From Hymenobacter monticola (GTDB lineage Bacteria > Bacteroidota > Bacteroidia > Cytophagales > Hymenobacteraceae), in the NCBI RefSeq assembly GCF_022811645.1, contig NZ_CP094534.1:1178001-1242000 (forward strand): 64,000 nt of DNA, written 5' to 3'. Shown here in pieces: positions 1-8,026 of this stretch. The position numbers and the translations under genes were made by a program. Below the pieces are notes generated by a model that did no database searches, was not told the DNA's origin, and was given only the letters and a program-made list of their open reading frames with translations. Position 1 is the stretch's first letter. Each line of letters begins with the position of its first letter.

Positions 1-2139
1 AACCTAAACCTGAACGGCAGCCTGCGCACCGGCAAGATGGGCTTCACGCTCAATGCCGGCGGCCGGGCGGGCTACAACATTCCGGGCAGCTTCTCGAACC
101 GGCAAACGGTGAAGGACGGCTACGACAACGTGCTGTCGACCACCTCGCAGTCGGCCAGTACCAAACAGAACCAGGGCTTCGGCCGCTCGGTGCTGGGCTG
201 GGACTACGACATCAACAAGCACAACTCGCTGCAGGCCTCGCTCTCGTACGGCGCGCGCCGCTCCAACAACGACCAGAGCCGCCTGACCACGATTTCCAGC
301 CTGCCGCAAAACAACTCGGTGCGCGACGTGAGCGTGGTGGACAACTCGGGCACGGTGGATGCCAGCCTGAACTACACCCACACCTTCGAGAAGCCGCAGC
401 AGGAATTCAGCATCCTGACGCTGTATAGCCGCAACGACCGCACGAACGACTTCACGAACACCGTGCTGAATTCGGATTTCAGCACGGCCAGCCGCCTGCG
501 CAACGACAACCCCAGTTCCAACGAGGAATTCACGGTGCAGGCTGATTACCAATCCCCCATCGGCAAGACGCAGGTGCTGGAATTTGGCGCCAAGGACATT
601 CTGCGTCGCGTGAACAGCGACTACAGCTACCTCGTGGCCCAGGGCGAAAACGGCGCCTACGTGCCCCGCGTGGGCGTGGGGCTGAACAACGGCTTCAACT
701 ACCGCCAGAACGTGGCCGCCGGCTACGCAGCCTACACCATCGGCCTGGCTAAAGGCTTCACCCTGAAGCCCGGTGTGCGTTACGAGTACACCACCATCAC
801 GGCCGACTTCAAGGACGGCAATGCGGTGGCCATTCCCGACTACGGCGTGCTGGTGCCCAGCGTGAACCTCTCGCGCAAGCTCGCCAACGGCAACGTGGTG
901 AAGCTGGCCTACAACCGGCGCATCCAGCGTCCCTCGCTGCAATTCCTGAACCCGAACCGGCAGCAGTCAAACCCGCTCATTATCAGCGAGGGCAACCCCA
1001 AGCTAGAGCCCGAGTACACGAACAACTACGAGCTGGGCTACAGCACGCTGTTTCTGAAAAAGGTAAACCTGAACTTCTCGGCCTTTGCCCGCAACACCAC
1101 CGGTTCGATTCAGTCGGTGCGGCGGCCGGAAATCATCAACAACGTGGCCACGGGGGTGCAGATTATCACCTTCGACAACATTGGCCGCGAAGACGCTTAC
1201 GGCGGCAGCATCTTCGCCAGCCTCAACAGCGGCAAGTTCAACCTGAACAGCGGCATCGATACCTACTACGCCGTGCTGAACAACAACGTGTCGGACCGGC
1301 TCTACAACGCCAGCAACGAAGGCTTCGTGGCCAGCGGCCGCTTGTTCGGCAGCTACAAGTTTACCGATGTGCTGGCCGTGCAGGCCTTCGGTTTCTACCG
1401 CGGGCGGCAGGTGCAGCTGCAGGGCGAGCAAAGCGGCTTTGGCTTCTACGGCCTGAGCGTGCGGCGCGACTTTGCCGATAAGAAAGGCAGCTTTGGCATT
1501 GGCGCCCAGAACTTCTTCACCAACTCCATCAACATCCGCAACACGATAAGCAGCCCGCTGCTGGACCAAACCAGCACCACCGTGCTGCACAACCTGAGCT
1601 TCCAGGTGAACTTCAGCTATCGCATCGGCAAGCTCACGGCCGGCCCCACGCGCCGCGGCAAGAGCATCAACAACGACGACCTGAAAGGCGACGGCGGCGG
1701 TGGCGGCGACATCAGCGGCGGTGGCGATACCGGTGGCGGTGGCGGCCAAGGCGGACGCCCTAGCGGCGGCCAGCGGCCCGGCGGAGCGCCCGGCGGTGCA
1801 GCTCCGGGCCAACGCCCGGCCGGCGCCTACCCCGGCGCCCCGGCCAATGGCAACGGCCAACGGCCCGCCGGCTTCCCCGGCGGCCAGCAGCGCGGCACGG
1901 CCAGCGACAGCACCTCGGGCAAAACCCCGGCCGACAGCACCGGCGCTCCCATGAACGGCCAGCGCCCCGCCGGCTTCCCCAACATGCAGCGCCCCACGGC
2001 CCAGCCCGCCGACTCGACGGGCCGCCAGCCAGCCGCGCCAGTGGGCAACCCGCTCAACTCGCCGGCCAACGTGCCCTCGCAAGGCACGGCTACCCCCAAC
2101 GGCACTGTGCCGGCGGGCAGCCCCGGCGGCCGGCCGTAG
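1..2139 (+). CDS. Outer-membrane beta-barrel protein (TonB-receptor-like), 5' truncated
   Basis: The frame is open from the first base, so the N-terminus (probably a carboxypeptidase-regulatory-like domain and plug) lies outside the window. What remains is a long run of alternating polar/aromatic beta strands typical of the OMP_b-brl_3 barrels of Bacteroidota, including a conserved-looking 'GNPKLEPEYTNNYELGY' segment near residue 320 (counting from the Met at base 37). The barrel ends near 'FQVNFSYRIG'. It is followed by a 'SINNDDLK' segment and about 150 residues of Gly/Pro/Gln-rich low complexity with repeated 'GQRPAGFPG'-like units. Family knowledge suggests an outer-membrane location. The tail after the last strand would point to the periplasm. 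No partner gene is visible and the substrate is unknown. Confidence 0.85.
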   Translation, partial: NLNLNGSLRTGKMGFTLNAGGRAGYNIPGSFSNRQTVKDGYDNVLSTTSQSASTKQNQGFGRSVLGWDYDINKHNSLQASLSYGARRSNNDQSRLTTISSLPQNNSVRDVSVVDNSGTVDASLNYTHTFEKPQQEFSILTLYSRNDRTNDFTNTVLNSDFSTASRLRNDNPSSNEEFTVQADYQSPIGKTQVLEFGAKDILRRVNSDYSYLVAQGENGAYVPRVGVGLNNGFNYRQNVAAGYAAYTIGLAKGFTLKPGVRYEYTTITADFKDGNAVAIPDYGVLVPSVNLSRKLANGNVVKLAYNRRIQRPSLQFLNPNRQQSNPLIISEGNPKLEPEYTNNYELGYSTLFLKKVNLNFSAFARNTTGSIQSVRRPEIINNVATGVQIITFDNIGREDAYGGSIFASLNSGKFNLNSGIDTYYAVLNNNVSDRLYNASNEGFVASGRLFGSYKFTDVLAVQAFGFYRGRQVQLQGEQSGFGFYGLSVRRDFADKKGSFGIGAQNFFTNSINIRNTISSPLLDQTSTTVLHNLSFQVNFSYRIGKLTAGPTRRGKSINNDDLKGDGGGGGDISGGGDTGGGGGQGGRPSGGQRPGGAPGGAAPGQRPAGAYPGAPANGNGQRPAGFPGGQQRGTASDSTSGKTPADSTGAPMNGQRPAGFPNMQRPTAQPADSTGRQPAAPVGNPLNSPANVPSQGTATPNGTVPAGSPGGRP

Positions 2140-2156
2140 CCAGTAGCTTCCTGAAA

Positions 2157-2213
2157 GCAGATAAAAAGAACGTCATGTTGCGCTAACCGCAGCATGACGT
2201 TCTTTTTATCTGC
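2157..2213. terminator. Long palindrome acting as probable terminator
   Basis: Perfect 21-base arms flank an inner stem with one G:T pair, giving a hairpin of about 26-30 bp between the barrel gene and the next gene. The arms contain AAAAAGAACGTCATG, which also occurs at the left edge of the palindrome near 58989, so this is probably a short member of a dispersed repeat family. Confidence 0.6.
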
Positions 2214-2263
2214 CAGTGTTGCTCTTAATTGATTTTTAACGCGGCGCCCGACAGGGCAGCCTC

Positions 2264-2271
2264 TACTTTTG
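2264..2271 (+). promoter_or_regulatory. -7 promoter box (TACTTTTG)
   Basis: This matches the Bacteroidota -7 consensus TAnnTTTG and lies 23 bases before the ATG at 2295. No clear -33 TTG is seen at the usual spacing, so support is moderate. Confidence 0.35.
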
Positions 2272-2294
2272 TTCAGCTGCTACTTTCCTGCCTG

Positions 2295-3380
2295 ATGACC
2301 GACCAGCTCCCCGCCACCCCGCCCGCCGACGCCGACGATGCGCACTTCCTGCAGCGGCTGCGGCCCTCGCGCCTCATCCTGCCGGTGGTGTTGGGGCTGC
2401 TGGTGGTGGGCTACCTGTTCTGGCACAGCTACAAGCCCGGCGAGCTGGCCCCGCTGGCCCACGCCGACTGGCGCTGGCTGCTGGCGGCCGTGCTGGTGCT
2501 GGCCGCCCGCGACCTGGGCTACATCTACCGCATCCGCCACATTGCCGAAACCGAGCTCACTTACCGGCAGGCGCTTGATGTGATTATGATTTGGGAATTT
2601 GCCTCCTGCGTGCTGCCCTCGGGCCAGGGTGGCACGGGGGCGGCCCCTTTTATTCTCGAAAAAGAAGGCATTCCGCTGGGCAAGGGGCTGGCATACATCA
2701 TGGTGACGGCCCTACTCGACAACCTCTATTACGTGGTGATGGTGCCGCTGGTAGTGCTCATCGCGGGCGCCGGGCTCTACCCCCACGAGGCCCTGCAAAC
2801 CGGCTTCGTGGCCACGCTGCGGGTGGCGTTTGGGGTGAGCTACCTGTTCGTAACGCTCTACGCGGGGCTGATGCTGTACGCCATTTTTGTCAATCCGAAG
2901 TCGGTACGCCGGCTGCTGGTGCGGCTGTTTTCGTTCCGGCTGCTGCGGCGCTGGCGCCGCCCGGCCTACCGCCACGGGCAGGAGCTGGTGCGCGCCTCGC
3001 AGCAGCTGCGCGGGGCCGGCCCGGCCTACTGGTGGCGGGCGGGCGTGAGCACGGCCTTCGTCTGGACGGCCCGCTACGCCATCATCGGCTGCCTCATCGC
3101 CGCCTTCGTGCCCATGGACACGGGCACCTTCCTGTTCATTTTTGCCCGCAACATCACCTACAAAGTCATTTTGCTGGTGGCCATCACGCCGGGCGGCGCG
3201 GGCATTGCGGAGGGCGCGTTTCCCACTTTTTTCGGCAAGTTCATCGGCACGGCTACCATGACGAGCTTCGTGGTGCTACTCTACCGCATCGTGACCTATT
3301 ACCTCTACCTGGTGCTGGGCCTGATTTTCCTGCCGCGCTGGGTGGCGCGGGTGTTTGGCAAGCGGCCCGCAGCGTTGTAA
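2295..3380 (+). CDS. LPG-synthase-type transmembrane protein (UPF0104/YbhN-like)
   Basis: This is a 361-residue polytopic membrane protein of the lysylphosphatidylglycerol-synthase TM family (PF03706). Family signatures are 'PSGQGGTGAAPF' near residue 110 and 'TPGGAGIAEGAF' near residue 300, with about seven or eight hydrophobic segments. It lacks the soluble aminoacyl-transferase domain of true MprF, so lipid aminoacylation should not be assumed; stand-alone members are often suggested to be lipid or polyprenol transporters. The ATG at 2295 is preferred over an upstream start at 2229 because it lies 23 bases after a -7-like box and the upstream stretch has no membrane or signal character. 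It stands alone and ends at a bidirectional terminator. Confidence 0.8.
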   Translation: MTDQLPATPPADADDAHFLQRLRPSRLILPVVLGLLVVGYLFWHSYKPGELAPLAHADWRWLLAAVLVLAARDLGYIYRIRHIAETELTYRQALDVIMIWEFASCVLPSGQGGTGAAPFILEKEGIPLGKGLAYIMVTALLDNLYYVVMVPLVVLIAGAGLYPHEALQTGFVATLRVAFGVSYLFVTLYAGLMLYAIFVNPKSVRRLLVRLFSFRLLRRWRRPAYRHGQELVRASQQLRGAGPAYWWRAGVSTAFVWTARYAIIGCLIAAFVPMDTGTFLFIFARNITYKVILLVAITPGGAGIAEGAFPTFFGKFIGTATMTSFVVLLYRIVTYYLYLVLGLIFLPRWVARVFGKRPAAL

Positions 3381-3413
3381 AACAGCCCGTCAAGCCGAGC
3401 GTATCGTTCAAAC

Positions 3414-3450
3414 AAAAAGCCCCGAACCGCAATGGCTCGGGGCTTTTTTA
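3414..3450. terminator. Bidirectional rho-independent terminator
   Basis: A stem with arms AAAAAGCCCCGA and TCGGGGCTTTTTT has A/T tracts on both sides. It lies between the convergent LPG-synthase-type gene and the lipoprotein gene and can serve both. Confidence 0.8.
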
Positions 3451-3469
3451 TCATCAGCAAACGCCAAGT

Positions 3470-3892
3470 TTATTCCTTTTCCAGCATCAGAGTGGCGCCG
3501 TCGGCCGACTTCAGCGTGAGCTTGTCGTCGGTGAGGGTTTCTACTGCAAACTGGTTCGACGTGGAGCTGCCTTCGGGGGTGAAAGAGATGGTTTTAGCAG
3601 CCTGGTCGAAGGTGTATTTGCCCGACACAGCGCCGGCGGCTCCGTCGGTCATGGTGTAGTTGCCGTTGGCAAAAACGTGCAGCTGCTGGTCTTTCTGCGC
3701 GTCGGTTTGCTTTACTTTGTCGCCGGTAGCATCGGTTTCTTTGGCGGTTTTCCAAACTTTGCTATCGGTACCGTATAGCATATTCACGCCTTCTACCTTT
3801 CCTTTGTCGTTGCCGCAGGCGGTAACGAACAAGGACAGCAGCAACAGCAAGCTGGCCACATAACGGAGCGAAAACAGAGACTGAGGTTTCAT
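3470..3892 (-). CDS. Small lipocalin-like lipoprotein
   Basis: This 140-residue protein has a lipoprotein signal peptide with lipobox 'FVTAC' (Cys26), so it is predicted to be lipid-anchored. The mature part is a compact, beta-rich polar domain with lipocalin-like strand spacing ('LHVFANGNYTMTDG', 'GKYTFDQAAKTISF', 'LTLKSADGATLMLEKE'). This resembles the small lipocalin-like lipoproteins common in Bacteroidota, but the match is by pattern only. The ATG at 3892 is chosen because it places the positively charged n-region just before the hydrophobic core. No operon partner is visible. The ligand is unknown. Confidence 0.7.
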   Translation of the reverse strand: MKPQSLFSLRYVASLLLLLSLFVTACGNDKGKVEGVNMLYGTDSKVWKTAKETDATGDKVKQTDAQKDQQLHVFANGNYTMTDGAAGAVSGKYTFDQAAKTISFTPEGSSTSNQFAVETLTDDKLTLKSADGATLMLEKE

Positions 3893-4072
3893 GAGCACAA
3901 AAAAAATGGTGAAAGAATGAGGTGGTCTGCGGTTGCAAACTCGTCGGCTTACGGCGGCTAAGCAAAAGAGTTTAATGCGAAACCCCGCCGGGACCGGCCC
4001 GTATATGGGCCCTGTTAGCTGGCTCGCACGTCGGCTACTCCACAATTTTTCTCCATCTTACTGAACTAATCC

Positions 4073-4363
4073 ATGGGACTCTTTGATTTTCTCAGCGACA
4101 AAGGCGAGCAAAAACCCGTAGAGCCCGCAGCGAAACCGGCTGCTGGCGGCACTGATTTTTTCGGAAACGCCGCCGACGCCCAACCGGCTACGACCGGCGA
4201 CTCGTACACCGTGGTGAGCGGTGACTCGCTTTCTAAAATTGCCAAAAACCACTACGGCGACGCCGCCAAGTGGCATCAGATATATGAGGCCAACAAGGCC
4301 ACAATCGGCGCAAACCCTGACCACATCGAAGTGGGCCAGGTGTTGACGATACCTAGTCTCTAG
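4073..4363 (+). CDS. LysM-domain protein
   Basis: This 96-residue protein ends in one LysM domain (about residues 45-94, 'YTVVSGDSLSKIAKNHYGD' through 'VGQVLTIPSL'), a peptidoglycan-binding fold. The N-terminal half ('MGLFDFLSDKGEQK') is polar and has no signal peptide. That organisation resembles the cytoplasmic YgaU/Kbp-type small LysM proteins, but the BON domain of Kbp is missing. The spacing 'GD..KWHQIYEANK' between the two LysM helices is typical of that group. It is monocistronic, with its own terminator immediately downstream. Confidence 0.8.
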   Translation: MGLFDFLSDKGEQKPVEPAAKPAAGGTDFFGNAADAQPATTGDSYTVVSGDSLSKIAKNHYGDAAKWHQIYEANKATIGANPDHIEVGQVLTIPSL

Positions 4364-4389
4364 GTACTTTTTTGCAGAAAAAAGGTGAG

Positions 4390-4420
4390 AAAAGCCACTC
4401 TGTTTCAGGGTGGCTTTTTT
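4390..4420 (+). terminator. Rho-independent terminator
   Basis: A 13-bp stem (AAAAGCCACTCTG against CAGGGTGGCTTTT, one G:T pair) has a three-base loop and a T6 run, 27 bases after the LysM gene stop. Confidence 0.8.
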
Positions 4421-4447
4421 GCGTTTATATTAATCATAACCAACTGC

Positions 4448-4523
4448 CATCCTGAGCGCAGCGAAGGACCTTCTCACGTCAGGAAGCTTTGACGTGAGGA
4501 GGTCCTTCGCTGCGCTCAGGATG
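4448..4523. repeat. 33-bp-stem palindrome (CATCCTGAGCGCAGCGAAGG family)
   Basis: Two 33-base arms differ at one position and are separated by a 10-base loop. The same family recurs at 45615-45706. It resembles dispersed intergenic palindromes known from many bacterial genomes; its function is unknown. Confidence 0.85.
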
Positions 4524-4642
4524 ACAGCTGGCTTGAGCCAGCGAAAAATATTTTTCGCTTTTCGCATTGCCCATCCAAAAATTTCTCCCGTACATTTGCC
4601 CTACCAACGCGGTACTCCCTGCTAACGGCGGGAAGTTTCAAG

Positions 4643-4754
4643 TTTTATACAGAAGCGGCGAGAGACTAGGCTCCCTGACCCGCTGGCAACCATCCTCTGC
4701 GAAAGGTGCCAATTCCTACCCACGGCGGCTTCGGCCACCTTGGGGCATATGATT
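4643..4754 (+). promoter_or_regulatory. SAM-I (S-box) riboswitch aptamer upstream of metY
   Basis: Core S-box sequences are present in order: GAGA in the P2 region, 'CTGGCAACC' at P2/P3, and 'AAGGTGCCAATTCCTACC' after P3. P2 can form from AGCGG (after 4652) and CCGCT. A closing P1 helix can form from TTATA at 4645-4649 and TATGA at 4748-4752 with one G:U pair. Known S-boxes bind S-adenosylmethionine and switch off methionine and sulfur genes. The next coding genes are metY, metX and hom, as expected. A candidate expression-platform terminator follows at 4793. Confidence 0.9.
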
Positions 4755-4792
4755 CGAGTGCCATGGAATACTCCGCTGAATCCGCTTTCTTG

Positions 4793-4838
4793 AACCCGAC
4801 TGCTCCGGCTGCTTTCCGCGCCGTGGTTTCGGGTTTTT
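4793..4838 (+). terminator. Candidate expression-platform terminator of the SAM riboswitch
   Basis: AACCCGA (4793-4799) pairs perfectly with TCGGGTT (4829-4835), followed by a T-run (4834-4838). A second inner stem CGGC/GCCG lies inside. It lies 39 bases after the aptamer P1, where an S-box terminator is expected. The large loop makes it weaker than a textbook hairpin. Confidence 0.55.
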
Positions 4839-4885
4839 CTGTTTTGGCCCTTGCCGGCCAGCTCCACGCCACGCGCCCGGCACGA

Positions 4886-4921
4886 ATGCGAATGTGCTGT
4901 TGCTGCCCGTGTTGTTGCTAA
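4886..4921 (+). CDS. Poly-cysteine leader peptide (uORF) ahead of metY
   Basis: An 11-codon frame, M-R-M-C-C-C-C-P-C-C-C-stop, contains seven Cys codons (both TGC and TGT) in eight positions. It ends 223 bases before the metY ATG. A longer in-frame start at ATG 4763 would give 52 residues but would run through the riboswitch terminator, so the short form is preferred. Poly-Cys leader peptides are established as cysteine-responsive attenuators in mycobacteria; a sulfhydrylase target in a Bacteroidota fits the same logic. The stop codon lies inside a hairpin (4918-4937), so a ribosome stalled on the Cys codons would change its folding. The cysteine-sensing role is inference. Confidence 0.65.
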   Translation: MRMCCCCPCCC

Positions 4922-5012
4922 GCTGATTTCAGCTTAGGCTCCCCCTCCCCTCCTTTCTGGATTTTCTGGTGGCTTGCCACGGCCGGCGCGCGCCCTTTTG
5001 GGCTCGCGCGGC
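4918..5012 (+). promoter_or_regulatory. Putative attenuation region after the poly-Cys uORF
   Basis: Three elements follow the uORF. A perfect 9-bp hairpin, CTAAGCTGA/TCAGCTTAG (4918-4937), overlaps the uORF stop. A C-rich, G-poor tract (about 4940-4960) could load Rho. A GC hairpin GCGCGCGCCC/GGGCTCGCGC with a TTTT loop (4986-5009, one mismatch) follows. There is no U-run, so a rho-independent terminator is not evident. The mechanism is inferred only. Confidence 0.4.
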
Positions 5013-5066
5013 TGGGTTCGGGCCGCCGCTTCAACACGGGCTATTCGGGGGATTATTACGTCATAA

Positions 5067-6524
<1,458 letters not shown>

Positions 6525-6527
6525 TTG

Positions 6528-6594
6528 TTAGTGATTAACGGTTAGTTGGTTCCAAAAGGCCATTGACCACTAACCGTTAACCATTAATCACTAA
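6528..6594. repeat. Palindrome of TTAGTGATTAACGGTTAGT type
   Basis: The left arm at 6528-6546 is repeated in inverted form at 6569-6594, where the right arm carries an extra internal partial unit (GGTTAACGGTT). It begins three bases after the metY stop. It may end or stabilise the metY transcript. Confidence 0.7.
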
Positions 6595-6597
6595 AAA

Positions 6598-6771
6598 ACT
6601 GCCGCTGGCGGGCCACCTCTGGTGGGCCGGCGCCAGCCTCGCTGGCGGCCTAGGTATTTGGCAGCGGTAGAATCGGCCCACGGGCTCACCGACTTTCCTG
6701 ATTTACAGTTGGAGGAAGTATGGGGGTGAGATACCGATGGTGGGCCTCGTGCGCCGATTCTACTGCTGCTT
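6598..6771 (+). other. Two further stacked palindromes in the metY-metX gap
   Basis: First, 6601-6668 can fold as CCGCTG/CAGCGG enclosing GGCCACC-TCT-GGTGGGCC and a perfect CGCCAGC-CTC-GCTGGCG hairpin. Second, 6661-6771 is closed by a 17-bp helix (GCAGCGGTAGAATCGGC against GCCGATTCTACTGCTGC, one G:T pair) with inner GGCCCAC/GTGGGCC and CTCACC/GGGTGAG helices. No SAM or other riboswitch core was recognised. It could be dispersed palindromes or a structured metX leader. Confidence 0.5.
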
Positions 6772-6787
6772 TTAGTTGTTAGAACCC

Positions 6788-7816
6788 ATGTCAGAACAGT
6801 TTTTTTACATCCCCAGCCTGCCTCTTGAAAGCGGAGAGACCTTAGAAGATGCCCGCGTAGCCTACCGCACCTGGGGCCAGCTCAACGAGGACCGCGACAA
6901 CGTGGTGTGGGTGTGTCACGCCCTCACGGCCAACGCCGACGTGCTGACCTGGTGGCCCGGCCTGGTGGGCCCGGGCTGCTACTACGACCCCGCCGAGTGG
7001 TTCATCATCTGCGCCAACGTGCAGGGCTCCTGCTACGGCAGCACCAGCCCGCGCGACCCTGACCCTGCCACCGGGCAGCCGCGTTACCAGCACTTTCCGC
7101 GGCTCACTATTCGTGATTTGGTGAAGGCCCATGAGCTGCTGCGGCAGGACCTGGAGCTGACCGACATTCACACGCTTATTGGCGGCTCGTTGGGTGGGCA
7201 GCAGGCGCTGGAATGGGCCGTGCAGCGGCCCGATTTGTTCGACCATTTGGTGGTTATTGCCACCAACGCGCGGCATTCGGCCTGGGGCATCGCCTTCAAC
7301 GAGGCGCAGCGGCTGGCCATTGAGGCCGACCCGACTTACGCGGCCGGCCAGCCCGGCGGGGGCGACGAGGGCCTGCGCGCCGCCCGCGCCATGGCCCTGC
7401 TCAGCTACCGCAGCTATTCGGCCTACGCCGAAACCCAGACCGACCCCGACGATGACGAGCTGCCGCGCGAGCACCGCGCCAGCTCCTACCAGCGCTACCA
7501 GGGCGACAAGCTAGTGGCCCGCTTCGACGCCTACAGCTACGTGGCCCTGAGCCACAGCATGGACTCGCACAACCTGGGCCGGGGCCGGGGCGGCGTGGCG
7601 AAGGCGCTGCGCCGCATTGGCGCCCGTACGCTGGTGCTGGGCATCACGTCCGACGTGCTATTTCCGCTAAGTGAACAGCGGGAGCTGGCCGCGCACATCC
7701 CCGGAGCTATGTACGCCGAGTTGGACTCCCGCTATGGGCACGACGGCTTCTTGCTGGAAACCGGGGCCATTACGCACTTTCTGGAACGGTTCTACGCGCC
7801 CACGTTCGTGCACTGA
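6788..7816 (+). CDS. metX: Homoserine O-acetyltransferase
   Basis: This 342-residue alpha/beta-hydrolase acyltransferase transfers acetyl from acetyl-CoA to homoserine, giving the MetY substrate. The nucleophile is Ser134 in 'IGGSLGGQQALEW'. The acid is the Asp in 'GITSDVLFP' (about residue 288) and the His is in 'YGHDGFL' (about 318). Other family landmarks are 'VCHALTANADV', 'GPGCYYDP' and 'HSMDSHNLGRGRGG'. The ATG at 6788 is chosen over a TTG at 6776 because family members begin close to 'EQFFYIPSLPLESGE'. It lies between metY and hom on the same strand. No separate promoter is clear in the palindrome-filled gap before it. Confidence 0.94.
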   Translation: MSEQFFYIPSLPLESGETLEDARVAYRTWGQLNEDRDNVVWVCHALTANADVLTWWPGLVGPGCYYDPAEWFIICANVQGSCYGSTSPRDPDPATGQPRYQHFPRLTIRDLVKAHELLRQDLELTDIHTLIGGSLGGQQALEWAVQRPDLFDHLVVIATNARHSAWGIAFNEAQRLAIEADPTYAAGQPGGGDEGLRAARAMALLSYRSYSAYAETQTDPDDDELPREHRASSYQRYQGDKLVARFDAYSYVALSHSMDSHNLGRGRGGVAKALRRIGARTLVLGITSDVLFPLSEQRELAAHIPGAMYAELDSRYGHDGFLLETGAITHFLERFYAPTFVH

Positions 7817-7867
7817 GCAACGAGACTCTTGGGCATTAGTTGGATTGTAAAGAAGAATACCTGACTG

Positions 7868-7987
7868 AGCCAGAAACAGGCTTTTTGAGCACAAAGCGAA
7901 GCTATTAAGCACAAAGCGAGGTCAGTCAGCACAAAAGCTAAGTGCCCAGCACAAAACTATTTGCTTGAGCACAAGAGCGGGGCGTGC
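7868..7987 (+). repeat. 20-bp-period direct repeat with core AGCACAAA upstream of hom
   Basis: AGCACAA(A) starts at exactly 7888, 7908, 7928, 7948 and 7968, with a degenerate copy (AGCCAGAAA) at 7868. Only the first 7-8 bases of each 20-base unit are conserved. The period is close to two helical turns, so copies would face one side of the DNA. The array ends 40 bases before the hom ATG. It may be a multi-site operator; no binding protein is identified. Confidence 0.75.
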
Positions 7988-8026
7988 ACTGCAGCTACCC
8001 CCCAAGCAAATTTAACGTTACTTAAG

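Noticed and set aside
6661..6771. The multi-helix element before metX considered as a second SAM riboswitch.
   Set aside because: None of the S-box core words (GGCAACC, GGTGC.AATTCC) or SAM-II-like conserved bases are present.
7868..7987. The 20-bp-period array considered as a CRISPR array.
   Set aside because: Only 7-8 bases are conserved per unit, the period is too short for a repeat plus spacer, and no cas gene is present.
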